NCBI GenBank assembly: GCA_024655885.1
Contig: JANLFN010000001.1
Span: forward strand, 248,001 to 312,000
Direction of reading: 5' to 3'
DNA length: 64,000 nucleotides
Source: Eubacteriales bacterium
GTDB lineage: Bacteria; Bacillota; Clostridia; Acetivibrionales; JANLFN01
Position numbers and translations under genes: made by a program. Position 1 is the stretch's first letter, and each line of letters opens with the position of its first letter. Shown piece by piece: positions 8,484-16,065 of this stretch. The notes under the pieces were generated by a model. It saw only the letters and a program-made list of their open reading frames with translations. It made no database searches and was not told where the DNA came from.

Positions 8484-9563
8484 TTATCTTTTATTTACAG
8501 CTTTAATTATTGCATCGGGTATTTTATAAGATGGCACTACCACTTCAGCCCCACCTCTTTCTATTGCTTCCCTCGGCATCCCGAAAACCACTGCTGTAGA
8601 CTCATCCTCAGCTATAGTCACGCCTCCGGCCTTTCTTATCTTTACCATGGCGTCCGCTCCGTCGTCTCCCATTCCTGTCATAAGAACTCCGATTACATTC
8701 TCACCCCCAAAAGCATCCAGCACCGATTCCATGGTCACATTAACCGCAGGCATAAAAACCGTTTTGGGGCTGCTGGTGAGCCTAATGATTCCCCCTTCTC
8801 CCCGCACCAGCATCTGGTATCCGCCCGGGGCAAGGTACCCTCTGCCGTTTTGCAGCACATCTCCGGCTTCCGCTTCCTTGACCGGAATCCGGCATGCGTC
8901 ATTCAACCTTTTGGCAAAGGAAGCGGTAAAAGAGGGGGGCATGTGTTGTATGATAATTACAGCCGCTCTGAGGTCCTGCGGGAGCATGGGCAGCACCTCC
9001 ATAAGAGTACCCGGACCGCCGGTGGAAATACCAATGACCACTACCTTCGTCAGCTCCCTGCCTGCCGGTAAAACCGTTTTTTCCGCCGGTGCCGTTTTCT
9101 TTGGCAATGAGGTGCTGCGGTATCTTGCTACCCTGTCTCTTATATTTTTTTTGTTTACACTTTTATAAGCCAGCTTCACTTTTTGAATGATTTCCCTTCC
9201 GACCGCATGCAGGTTGCAGGATACGGTCCCCGAAGGCTTTGTGACATAGTCAAAAGCTCCGAGCTCCAAGGCTTCAAATGTAGTCAGCGCCCCTTCGGCA
9301 GTAAGGGAGCTTACCATTAAAACAGGCGTTTCCGGATACTCGCCCAGTATATATTGCAGGGATGTCAAACCATCCATCACCGGCATGTTGATATCCATCG
9401 TAACCACATCCGGCTTCAGGTCACGTACCTTTTCAATAGCATCCTGTCCGTCCCTGGCAGTCCCAGCCACTTCAAGACTTGAGTCGGTCATGATGATTTC
9501 CTTCAGCGATTTTCGCATCAGGGCTGAATCATCTACAATCAATACTCTTATTCTGTGGGTCAC
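8484..9563 (-). CDS. cheB: CheB-type protein-glutamate methylesterase (second copy)
   Basis: Receiver plus methylesterase, about 359 residues. The receiver has VDDSALMRK and VVTMDINMPVMDG. After a linker (about 130-165) the esterase domain shows GISTGGPGTL (nucleophilic Ser), IIQHMPPSFT (His) and MTGMGDDGADAM (Asp), so all catalytic residues are present. It removes methyl groups from, or deamidates, receptor glutamates. GTG 9563 is preferred because AGGTGATG precedes it; the track start TTG 9581 lacks a site. It is distinct from the cheB at 24811 and is presumably dedicated to the double-tip receptor encoded upstream. Confidence 0.94.
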   Translation of the reverse strand: MTHRIRVLIVDDSALMRKSLKEIIMTDSSLEVAGTARDGQDAIEKVRDLKPDVVTMDINMPVMDGLTSLQYILGEYPETPVLMVSSLTAEGALTTFEALELGAFDYVTKPSGTVSCNLHAVGREIIQKVKLAYKSVNKKNIRDRVARYRSTSLPKKTAPAEKTVLPAGRELTKVVVIGISTGGPGTLMEVLPMLPQDLRAAVIIIQHMPPSFTASFAKRLNDACRIPVKEAEAGDVLQNGRGYLAPGGYQMLVRGEGGIIRLTSSPKTVFMPAVNVTMESVLDAFGGENVIGVLMTGMGDDGADAMVKIRKAGGVTIAEDESTAVVFGMPREAIERGGAEVVVPSYKIPDAIIKAVNKR

Positions 9564-9657
9564 AAACATCACCTGCCGCAATTATCGGATAAACAGGGCT
9601 ATACCCCAGAGCAGAGTTTTTGCATGGTTCCGGAGCAATATCCCTAAAATCGAAAAC

Positions 9658-11133
9658 CTAACTGAAACTCAATATCTTACTGATATCCAGAATCAAAATC
9701 ATTCTCTTGCCACCGTCTAGCTTGGCAACGCTCTCCACATAGTCACTGTCCACTCCACTGCTTAAAATGTCGGGAGGGGCCTCGATCAACGTTTTCTCGA
9801 ACCGGAGCACTTCTGAAACCGAATCTACCACAATTCCTGTTCTCTTTCGGTTGAAATCAACAATAATAATCCTTGTGGCATCCGTTACCTGCTTTTCAGG
9901 GAGTTTAAAAAGCCTTCTCAAATCCAGGGCCGGGATGACATTTCCTCTAAGGTTTACAATCCCCTCTATGTAATAGGGAGCCCTGGGTATTTTGGTAACC
10001 TCTGTCATCCTGTTGATTTCCTGCACATTGTCTATTTTAATGCCATACTCTTCCATATCAATTTTGAACGTCACCAACTGCTCTTCGTCAAGCATCTGAC
10101 TTGTAATGCTCTTCTCCTCTGCCTGCTGTTCATAGGTATCCGCGTTGCCTGTGATTGTGCTGATTTCATCAGCAGAAATCAGCTTTGAGGGCTCAAGCAT
10201 CAGAATCATTCTTTTGCCGCTATTGAGCTTTGCCACACCCCTAAGCTGCTCTCCGCTCTGTGTGGAGAATTTAGGCGGAGGCTGGATAATACTCGTGGGC
10301 ACCCTCAAGACCTCCGAGATCTTGTCCACCATGATTCCGGCAGTGAATTTTCCCATATCCACCACAAGTATTCTGGTGTGGTCATTGATCTCCTTATACT
10401 CCATTCCGAAATAAGTCCTTAAGTTGATGATAGGGAGCAAGTTGTTACGTATGGAAACTACCCCTTCAATGTAGGCTTCGCAGTTTGGAACCTTTACGAT
10501 CTGAGGCACCCTGATGATTTCTTTCACCTTCATGATGCCGATGGCATATTCCTCTTTGTCCAGAAGGAATGAAACCAATTGTTCCTCATCAATAGCTTCA
10601 ACGCTGGTGCTATTTTCCACGGCGCTGTTCTCCTGCATGCCTTCATGGTGTTCATTTAGCCGGTCTTTCTCAGTACTGCCGACGCTCAAAGCCTTTACAA
10701 CATCCAAAAGCATGACAAGCCTGTTTCCATTGTCCAGCTTCACAACCCCGTTCAAATAGTCGGAATCCACATTTTTGACAATCTGCGGCGGGTCCTCAAT
10801 ATCTGCGATATTGACCCTCATTACCTCCGACACCTTATCCACAACCACTCCGGTCGCCTTACCTTCAACGTCAATGACAAGGACCCTGCTGTTTTCATCC
10901 TTGGTTTTTCTTTCCAGATTAAACCGGGTTCTTCCATCAATAATAGGCAGGACGTTCCCCCTCAAGTTGCAGGCACCTTCCACATAGCTGGGAGCATTCG
11001 GCACCTTCGTGATATCAGGAACTCGGATGATTTCTTTGACATCCATGATATCAGCCCCAAACTCATCTTCTCCAAGCAGGAAGGTAACTAGCTGGCGCTC
11101 TGTAAGGCTGGTATTGTTTATACCAAAAGCCAT
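9658..11133 (-). CDS. Triple-CheW coupling protein
   Basis: About 491 residues made of three consecutive CheW domains (roughly 10-160, 180-325, 345-490). Each repeats the same landmarks: QLVTFLLG / QLVSFLLD / QLVTFKID at the start, IIRVPDI / IIRVPQI / INRMTEV, EGACNLRGNVLP / EGVVSIRNNLLP / EGIVNLRGNVIP, and a final LDNGNRLVMLLD-like strand. CheW bridges receptors and CheA; a fused trimer could set array geometry or replace separate CheW subunits, since no other CheW lies in this cluster. GGAGGG precedes ATG 11133; the track start at 11148 runs through that site. Linkers are acidic and low-complexity. Confidence 0.95.
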   Translation of the reverse strand: MAFGINNTSLTERQLVTFLLGEDEFGADIMDVKEIIRVPDITKVPNAPSYVEGACNLRGNVLPIIDGRTRFNLERKTKDENSRVLVIDVEGKATGVVVDKVSEVMRVNIADIEDPPQIVKNVDSDYLNGVVKLDNGNRLVMLLDVVKALSVGSTEKDRLNEHHEGMQENSAVENSTSVEAIDEEQLVSFLLDKEEYAIGIMKVKEIIRVPQIVKVPNCEAYIEGVVSIRNNLLPIINLRTYFGMEYKEINDHTRILVVDMGKFTAGIMVDKISEVLRVPTSIIQPPPKFSTQSGEQLRGVAKLNSGKRMILMLEPSKLISADEISTITGNADTYEQQAEEKSITSQMLDEEQLVTFKIDMEEYGIKIDNVQEINRMTEVTKIPRAPYYIEGIVNLRGNVIPALDLRRLFKLPEKQVTDATRIIIVDFNRKRTGIVVDSVSEVLRFEKTLIEAPPDILSSGVDSDYVESVAKLDGGKRMILILDISKILSFS

Positions 11134-11151
11134 AACTATTCCCTCCATTCT

Positions 11152-13098
11152 TTACATGTTTTGAAGCTCATCAGCCAATCCCGATATTTCTTCAATTGCC
11201 TCAGCCAGCTCCTGCATCCCTTTTGCCTGTTCGGCAGCCGCCGTTGCAGCCTGTTGTGCTCCGCTGCTGGCTTCCTGAGCCGCGGCGGCAATCTGCTCAA
11301 CGCCCTTTCTCGCCTGTTCCAGCGCCACTAAAGATTCATCCGAACCCTTCTGAATTTCCTTGGCGCCTGAAAGTATCTTTATCATGCTGTCCTCAATTAC
11401 ATTCAGGTTGTGTGTCGTCTTCTTTGCCTTTTCCACCTCTGCGAAGGAGGTCCTGCTGGAAAGGTCAATGTCGGCCGCGACCCTTTGAATCTGGTTCTGT
11501 ATGCCCCTTACAAGGTCTTTTATCTTATCTGTATTTTCTGCGGATTCATTGGCAAGTGCTCTTATATCCCCGGCAACAACAGAGAAGCCCCTTCCGAATT
11601 CCCCTGCTCTTGCCGCTTCTATGGAGCCGTTTACAGCCAGCATATTTGTCTGTATGGTGACATTCACAATGGCATCGACGATTTTGTCAATTCTCCTGGT
11701 GGTCTCCTCAAGGCTCTTGATATTCCTGGCGGCCACCACACTGGCTTCAGCCGAGGACGAAATGCCGGCAATCATGTTATCGACCGCAACTTTATTGGCC
11801 TCTAACAGATTCTGGAGTTCGGCGATCTTATCTGCGGAGAAGCTTGCCCTTTCACTCATCTGCTTTGCAGCTACGGCAAGCCTTTCCGCCAGAACCGCAG
11901 CTTTATTGGTAAGTTCAGCCTGAGCCTGGGCTCCCGAAGATATCTGCTGCATAGCTTTTAATATTTCGCCTGCCGTTGAGTTGGCCTCCTCCACATTGGC
12001 GGACAATTCTTCGGAAGCGGCCGCAAGGGACTCGGAAGATTTCTGTGCGTCGGTAGACATCTTCAGGTCTTCGGCCATCTGAGCTAAATCCGCCGCACTC
12101 GCATTCAACTCATTGAAAGCCTTGTTCTGCATCTGGATGGACTTCTCCACTTCCTCCGCGGCACTGCTCTGCTGCTCGGCAGCCGCCGCAATCTGTTCGG
12201 CGATGGCCAGGAACTCGCCCGCTCCTTTGTTTGCATCCACTGCATTTTGGGATACCTCTGCAACACCCTTTTGCACCAATACAATCTCTTCATTAATTTT
12301 TATGAGGTCCGCAGTAGTTTTCTTTGCTTTCTCAACCTCATCATTGGCAGCCTTACCCGCATTTTCAATATCTACCACCACCACCTTTACATTATTCTGT
12401 ATTTCATTTACCAGCTCCCGGATATTCCTGGCCGACTTTTCAGAGGTTTCCGCAAGGTTCCTGACTTCATCCGCCACAACCGCAAAGCCTTTTCCGTGTT
12501 CCCCCGCCCTGGCAGCTTCTATGGCCGCATTCAGCGCAAGCAGGTTTGTCTGGTCCGCAATCCGGACCACCGCCTGCACAATTTCCCCGATCTCATTGGA
12601 CTGCTTCTCAAGCTCTCCTACCAGCTTCACTGATTCGATATTGGTATCTGCCGATTCCTTAATACCCTTGATCATTAGCTCAATATCGTTTGAGGTGTTT
12701 TCTATGAGCTCCTTTGCAATGTCCACCCTTTCCAGAGACTCCTTCGCATTCTTGTCGGCCACAACCGAAGCCTTGTCTATCTGGTTGATGGCGGCCCTTG
12801 ATTCTTCTGCGGCAGAAGATGCCTCGTTTGCTCCCTTGGCTATCTGCTGCATGGTTGCGCCCAATTCTTCAGCGGCGCTGCTGGCTTCTTCTATTCCTGA
12901 AGCCAACTGTTCTGTAGCTACCGCAATCCTTTCGGCTAACTGCTGCTGCTTTGCCAGCGTCCTGGCTTTCACCTTGTCCTGTGCCTGCTTTCTGGCCAGC
13001 TCCCGCTTTTTCTCCATTTCATCCGTGGCAGGTACTGACGCATGTGCCGCTCCCTGCTCAGTTCTGTCGCTTAAAGGCTTTGCAAGCTTTTTTTCCAT
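11152..13098 (-). CDS. Cytoplasmic methyl-accepting protein with two signalling tips
   Basis: A 648-residue all-helical receptor without a membrane segment, sensor domain or signal peptide. Two hairpin tips are visible: [20 protein letters not shown] near 182 and a diverged copy, [20 protein letters not shown], near 483. Each is flanked by long heptad coiled coils with Ala/Ser/Gln/Glu-rich segments ([23 protein letters not shown]) typical of methylation helices. A charged N-terminus (Lys/Arg/Gln-rich, about 30-60) precedes them. AGGAGG lies 9 bases before ATG 13098. A receptor with a tip at each end could link two CheA/CheW layers, as proposed for double-tipped cytoplasmic receptors such as Vibrio cholerae DosM. 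It is followed by the triple-CheW gene after 18 bases. Confidence 0.93.
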   Translation of the reverse strand: MEKKLAKPLSDRTEQGAAHASVPATDEMEKKRELARKQAQDKVKARTLAKQQQLAERIAVATEQLASGIEEASSAAEELGATMQQIAKGANEASSAAEESRAAINQIDKASVVADKNAKESLERVDIAKELIENTSNDIELMIKGIKESADTNIESVKLVGELEKQSNEIGEIVQAVVRIADQTNLLALNAAIEAARAGEHGKGFAVVADEVRNLAETSEKSARNIRELVNEIQNNVKVVVVDIENAGKAANDEVEKAKKTTADLIKINEEIVLVQKGVAEVSQNAVDANKGAGEFLAIAEQIAAAAEQQSSAAEEVEKSIQMQNKAFNELNASAADLAQMAEDLKMSTDAQKSSESLAAASEELSANVEEANSTAGEILKAMQQISSGAQAQAELTNKAAVLAERLAVAAKQMSERASFSADKIAELQNLLEANKVAVDNMIAGISSSAEASVVAARNIKSLEETTRRIDKIVDAIVNVTIQTNMLAVNGSIEAARAGEFGRGFSVVAGDIRALANESAENTDKIKDLVRGIQNQIQRVAADIDLSSRTSFAEVEKAKKTTHNLNVIEDSMIKILSGAKEIQKGSDESLVALEQARKGVEQIAAAAQEASSGAQQAATAAAEQAKGMQELAEAIEEISGLADELQNM

Positions 13099-13302
13099 AA
13101 CATTCGACCTCCTCAAAATTCATACTGTTTTAGTTGAAATGAATCTATCTGATAAATGTACAGAATACAGACCTGGTTCCTTTCCATATTCTTCACATCA
13201 CCATCCTGATTTTTTGACGCTATTGCAGTCCTAACATTTTTTCAATCCCACTGTTGACGGTCCACGCACTATAAGCAGCGACTTTGAAGCCATATTTAAA
13301 AG

Positions 13303-13545
13303 CTACATACTCCCTGTCTTATACTCCGGAATAAAAATCATATAATACATATTCACCCCATCCCCGGCAGGCTCATTCCCTAAATAGCCATCCCGGTATA
13401 ATGTGAGAATTTTCTGGCGGAGATCTTCTATACCGCAGAGGATGTTGTTTTGAATTAAAAGCCTGTGAATTTCCGCCAGGGTATTAAACTCGGACTCACT
13501 GCTTTTTATGTACCTTAAGAGTTCTTCATCAGTCAATTGAAGCAT
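13303..13545 (-). CDS. Small acidic protein of unknown function between cheY and the receptor
   Basis: Eighty residues, mostly helical (LTDEELLRYIKSSESEF, IEDLRQKILTLYRDGYLG), ending in a more polar, beta-prone tail (MYYMIFIPEY). The arrangement of helices with a following strand resembles a small winged-helix fold, but no family is recognised. An AAGGGGA site sits before the ATG, and the gene is in the same direction and spacing as its neighbours, which supports it being real. It begins about 50 bases after the cheY stop. A role as adaptor or regulator in the second chemosensory cluster is only an inference from position. Confidence 0.65.
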   Translation of the reverse strand: MLQLTDEELLRYIKSSESEFNTLAEIHRLLIQNNILCGIEDLRQKILTLYRDGYLGNEPAGDGVNMYYMIFIPEYKTGSM

Positions 13546-13595
13546 TCCCCTTACCCCCTTGAAAGATTAACCTCTCATGCCTGAGATTTAAATTT

Positions 13596-13955
13596 TTATT
13601 TTTTAAATTTGTTCAGATTCTTTATCACCACCTCTTCTTTGTACGGCTTCACAATAAAGCCTTTTGCTCCGTTCAGCACGGCCTTCTGCACATAGGATTC
13701 CTGACCCATGGCTGATACCATAATTACCGTTGGCATGTAATCCATTTTTTTAAGCTCCATCATACATTCAATACCGTCCATTTCAGGCATCGTTATGTCA
13801 AGGGTAACAATATCCGGCTTCACTTCCTGGATTTTCTTCAGTGCCGCCTTGCCGTTTTCGGCTTCCCCCACAACCTCAAAACCGTTCCTTTCAAGCAACT
13901 GCTTAAGCTGCTTTCTTATAAAAACAGCATCATCTACAATTAATACCGTTGTCAT
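13596..13955 (-). CDS. cheY: CheY-type response regulator, first gene of the second cluster
   Basis: Receiver of 119 residues with VDDAVFIR (acidic pocket), IVTLDITMPEMDG (phospho-acceptor Asp), MVSAMGQ (conserved Ser/Thr position) and IVKPYKEE (Lys). The pattern SAMGQE and VKPY is the one seen in motor-type CheY proteins of Gram-positives and in the cheY at 34470 (CSAMGQ, VKPF). The ribosome site AGGAGGGGGGG contains a run of seven G between AGGAGG and the ATG, so slippage there could alter spacing. It is nearest to the inverted-repeat element and would be the first gene affected by it. Confidence 0.93.
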   Translation of the reverse strand: MTTVLIVDDAVFIRKQLKQLLERNGFEVVGEAENGKAALKKIQEVKPDIVTLDITMPEMDGIECMMELKKMDYMPTVIMVSAMGQESYVQKAVLNGAKGFIVKPYKEEVVIKNLNKFKK

Positions 13956-14298
13956 ATAACCCCCCCTCCTGATTAGATGTAAAATCCCGTTAATACCTCA
14001 TATGCCTTAATCGACTTCCCATTAAGCTGTTAGGTAGGACCTCCATTAAACTGATGTTTTTCTTTTTTATAGGTTTCCTTTATCCCTTCTCATTTTATTG
14101 CATATGGTTTTATCAATTTCTAAATTATTGTAAAATAATGTAACAATATAGTTATTTTGTTGCATTATTTGCAAGAGAAAACGGATGTAATTCACCAAAA
14201 TAAGAAGTATAATAGTAATGAAAGATAAACAGGTGTTATTCATTTATGTAACATTTTTTCAAATTATTATTAATTAATTACATAGGAAGGTGGTATTT
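13956..14298 (-). other. Intergenic region upstream of cheY, partly inside the putative invertible element
   Basis: About 340 bases without a gene, between divergent cheY and the recombinase. It holds the left inverted repeat (14138-14165). Closer to cheY is an imperfect palindrome, CTTAATGGGAAGTCGATTAAG when read on the minus strand less one base each side, whose GTCGATTA resembles a sigma-D -10 element; a CTAA lies 14 bases upstream. On the plus strand TATAAT at 14208-14213 is a possible -10 for the recombinase, though no good -35 is present. An extra copy of the repeat arm, ATGTAACA, lies at 14246-14253. All promoter calls here are weak. Confidence 0.4.
14138..14165. repeat. Left 28-bp inverted repeat of the putative invertible element
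   Basis: Reads ATGTAACAATAT-AGTT-ATTTTGTTGCAT. The reverse complement of 14969-14996 is the same at 27 of 28 positions (T/C at position 4). Each copy is itself an imperfect palindrome of two 12-base arms around a 4-base centre, the usual layout of a core site bound by two tyrosine recombinase monomers. The palindrome of this copy extends outward for several more bases on both sides (AATAATG and CATTATT). Confidence 0.85.
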
Positions 14299-14859
14299 AT
14301 GACTGTTGAACCTATCAGAAACAAGGTAAAGATTAAACAAATGTACCATTACTTAGCCGGAAAGGATTCAAGATATGGCTTGCTTTTCAAATTTGGGCTC
14401 AATACAGGTCTTAGAATAAGTGATATTCTGCCGGTTAAATTTAAAGATATCTGCAATGAATACGGCGAATTCCGGGATTATTTTATTTTAGCCGAGAAAA
14501 AGACAGGAAAGGAAAAAAAAATTAAGCTTAATAAAGCCTTACGCAAGGCTATTGAGGCCTATGCAAAGGATGAAAATTTAACACCCGACAGTTATCTGTT
14601 TTCAAGCAAAAAAGGCAAATATCTGGGCAGAATACAAGCCTACCGGGTCCTGAAAGAGGCCGCAGAAGTTATAGGAATTGAGAATTTTGGCACGCATAGC
14701 CTTCGTAAAACCTGGGGCTATTGGACCTATAAGGTATCCCGATATAATATAGGCCTAATTATGGATACTTTCAATCACAGTTCTCCAAATATAACCCTTA
14801 GGTATATTGGTGTTAACCAAGACCAAAAGGATGAGTTATATTCACTGGTACAATTTTAA
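14299..14859 (+). CDS. Small tyrosine recombinase (FimB/FimE-sized), probable DNA invertase
   Basis: A 186-residue protein containing essentially only the catalytic domain of tyrosine recombinases. The conserved residues are present: Arg in NTGLRISD (about 39), Lys in EKKTGKEKK (about 70), His-x-x-Arg in GTHSLRKT (about 136 and 139), His in FNHSS (about 161) and the nucleophilic Tyr in LRYIG (about 170). There is no N-terminal core-binding domain, as in FimB/FimE-type invertases. It is the only plus-strand gene in a long run of minus-strand genes. AGGTGG is 5 bases before ATG 14299. It lies within a 28-bp inverted repeat pair, which makes it the likely enzyme acting on those sites. Confidence 0.9.
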   Translation: MTVEPIRNKVKIKQMYHYLAGKDSRYGLLFKFGLNTGLRISDILPVKFKDICNEYGEFRDYFILAEKKTGKEKKIKLNKALRKAIEAYAKDENLTPDSYLFSSKKGKYLGRIQAYRVLKEAAEVIGIENFGTHSLRKTWGYWTYKVSRYNIGLIMDTFNHSSPNITLRYIGVNQDQKDELYSLVQF

Positions 14860-14968
14860 TAAAAATACGGACCCTGAAAGATTTTTATTTCTATTGGAAA
14901 TATTTAATAATTTTTGTTTTTTTTTAAGATCATGAAGGAATTTCTCGTATAATGTCGAATAATTTTTT

Positions 14969-14996
14969 ATGCAACAAAATAACTATATTGTTGCAT
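14969..14996. repeat. Right 28-bp inverted repeat of the putative invertible element
   Basis: Reads ATGCAACAAAAT-AACT-ATATTGTTGCAT on the plus strand, the inverted counterpart of 14138-14165 with one mismatch. Bases flanking the two copies do not match beyond the 28 bp, so the repeat has sharp boundaries. Confidence 0.85.
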
Positions 14997-15200
14997 ACTA
15001 TAAAGCGCGCAGTGTTGCATTTTATACATAGTATATCCGTTTTTTGGGATTGTATGAGAGACAGAATTAAATTGTGAATATTTTAAAAAGCTTTCGATAA
15101 AATCGCATCTATGAATACAAATTGTTTCTCATAAATACCCCGCTTTAATTTTCTGTGATAAAAGCCCCTTAACGGAGCTTTTATATTTGTCCTCTACTTA
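14997..15200. other. Non-coding spacer right of the invertible element
   Basis: About 200 AT-rich bases with no convincing ORF. Contains a TGTTGCAT arm copy at 15013-15020 and, at its end, the terminator described separately. With 14860-14968 (also non-coding, with a long T run and a TATAAT at 14948) this makes over 300 bases without a gene. Confidence 0.5.
15160..15182 (-). terminator. Rho-independent terminator after the stalk-domain remnant
   Basis: On the minus strand AAAAGCTCC pairs with GGGGCTTTT across a 5-base loop, with the U-rich end formed by the stem itself. It lies 18 bases past the stop of the pseudogene. Confidence 0.6.
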
Positions 15201-15560
15201 TTAGTTATAGGTATAGGCAGTAGAAGTATCAATACCTATTGTATTTGTAGTTCTATCCCATGTCACATTAAAATTAAGAACTTTTGCAATATCCCGAGCT
15301 TGAAATAGTTACTACCACCAATATTATGTGCAGTAAGTTGAACCTCTTGCTTGCTTAGGTAAATTTTGAAAGTGATAATCGTTGCTTCCTTTGAGGTTGG
15401 ATTTTTCCATGCTTCAAGTTCTCCACCTGTGGGAGTATATGCCTTACTTGGTATCAGATTTATAGCGTTTTTAGTTTCATCCCAGCTTACTTCAAATTGC
15501 TTAGCTGTCCCGTTTATAGCCATGCCTATATCTCTCAATTTAAAATAGTTACTGCCATTG
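15201..15560 (-). pseudogene. Remnant of a copper-amine-oxidase-N-like (stalk domain) surface protein, truncated and frameshifted
   Basis: Reading on the minus strand from 15560 gives INGSNYFKLRDIG..., then VSWDETKNAINL, then EVQLTAHNIGGSNYFK, the characteristic repeats of the stalk/copper amine oxidase N-terminal-like domain common in Clostridia cell-surface proteins. After SNYFK the frame shifts by one base; the other frame continues ARDIAKVLNFNVTWD, TTNTIGID and stops at 15201. There is no start codon or signal peptide: the 5' part is missing and the sequence abuts the hicB remnant at 15560/15561. The ORF track shows only the part 15263-15538. Confidence 0.8.
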
Positions 15561-15772
15561 ATGCATAAGTACGAAATTATTATTTATTGGAGCGAAGAAG
15601 ACGAAGCATATATTGCCCCGAAGCGCCCGAATTGCCAGGCTGTGCTTCTGACGGCAAAACCTATCTTGAAGCGTTAAAAAACATAGAAACGGTTATCGAA
15701 GAATGGATAGAGACAGCAAAATTATTAGGTAGGCCAATTCCAAAGCCAAAAGGAAGGCTGATTTTTGCATAA
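15561..15772 (+). pseudogene. hicB: HicB-type antitoxin remnant, frameshifted
   Basis: ATG 15561 opens MHKYEIIIYWSEEDEAYIA, the start of a HicB antitoxin. A shift at about 15617-15620 (run of C in GCCCCGAAG) moves the frame, after which EAPELPGCASDG, ALKNIETVIEEWIETAK and PIPKPKGRLIFA continue to the stop at 15772. Length and order are those of the HicB partial RNase H-like domain. No HicA toxin gene is present on either side, and no Shine-Dalgarno site precedes the ATG. The ORF track entry at 15587 is the downstream half read from a TTG. It is probably a dead relic at a tRNA-adjacent hotspot. Confidence 0.8.
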
Positions 15773-15804
15773 AAAGTACCAAAACCCTGTAAGGCTTGGT
15801 ACTT
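15771..15804 (-). terminator. Terminator of tRNA-Leu
   Basis: Minus-strand stem AAGTACCAA / TTGGTACTT (9 bp, loop about 13) followed by TTTTT, starting 7 bases after the tRNA 3' end. Confidence 0.75.
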
Positions 15805-15810
15805 GTGCTT

Positions 15811-15897
15811 TGGTGCCGAAGGTCGGACTCGAACCGACATGGTATCGCTACCGCTGGATTTTGAGTCCAGTGCGTCTGCCAATTTCACCACTTCGGC
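15811..15897 (-). tRNA. tRNA-Leu (anticodon CAA)
   Basis: Eighty-seven bases including an encoded CCA. Acceptor arms GCCGAAG and CTTCGGC pair; the anticodon arm is CTGGA-CTCAAAA-TCCAG with CAA at positions 34-36; a long variable arm (class II) and a TTCGAGTCC T-loop follow. Its own promoter and terminator flank it. The neighbouring pseudogenes and recombinase are consistent with an integration hotspot, but no duplicated tRNA 3' end was found nearby. Confidence 0.97.
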
Positions 15898-15963
15898 ATG
15901 TATTTCATGTTATGTGCATATCCATTCGGCTCTAGAATCCGATTATTTACCGAACGCTAGAAT

Positions 15964-15992
15964 AGTATAACATCTCACCGGCTTTTTTTCAA
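15964..15992 (-). promoter_or_regulatory. Sigma-A promoter of tRNA-Leu
   Basis: Minus strand TTGAAA, 17-base spacer, TATACT, placed about 65 bases upstream of the mature tRNA 5' end. Confidence 0.75.
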
Positions 15993-16065
15993 GTATTTTT
16001 ATTAAATTTATTATAGCAAATATTACTCCGGCTGCTTAAAACTACAGGATTTTGGGCTTACCCCC

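Larger units (their letters stand above)
14138..14996. mobile_element. Putative invertible DNA element (recombinase enclosed by inverted recombination sites)
   Basis: An 803-base segment between two 28-bp inverted repeats, carrying only a small tyrosine recombinase gene. Recombination between inverted sites flips the enclosed DNA. In the present orientation the recombinase points away from cheY; when inverted, it and any promoter reading out of the element's right end (TATAAT at 14948-14953) would face the cheY-led chemosensory operon. Extra repeat-arm copies occur at 14246-14253 (ATGTAACA) and 15013-15020 (TGTTGCAT). The repeat geometry is seen directly; inversion and control of the operon are inferred. 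Confidence 0.65.

Noticed and set aside
12113-13234. Plus-strand ORF of 373 codons opposite the double-tip receptor
   Set aside because: Long antisense frame produced by the Ala/Glu-rich codon bias of the receptor; Ser/Ala-rich translation without domains.
15661-15891. Minus-strand ORF of 76 codons
   Set aside because: Reads through tRNA-Leu and the hicB remnant; the sequence VKLADALDSKSSGSD is the common false ORF from tRNA-Leu genes.
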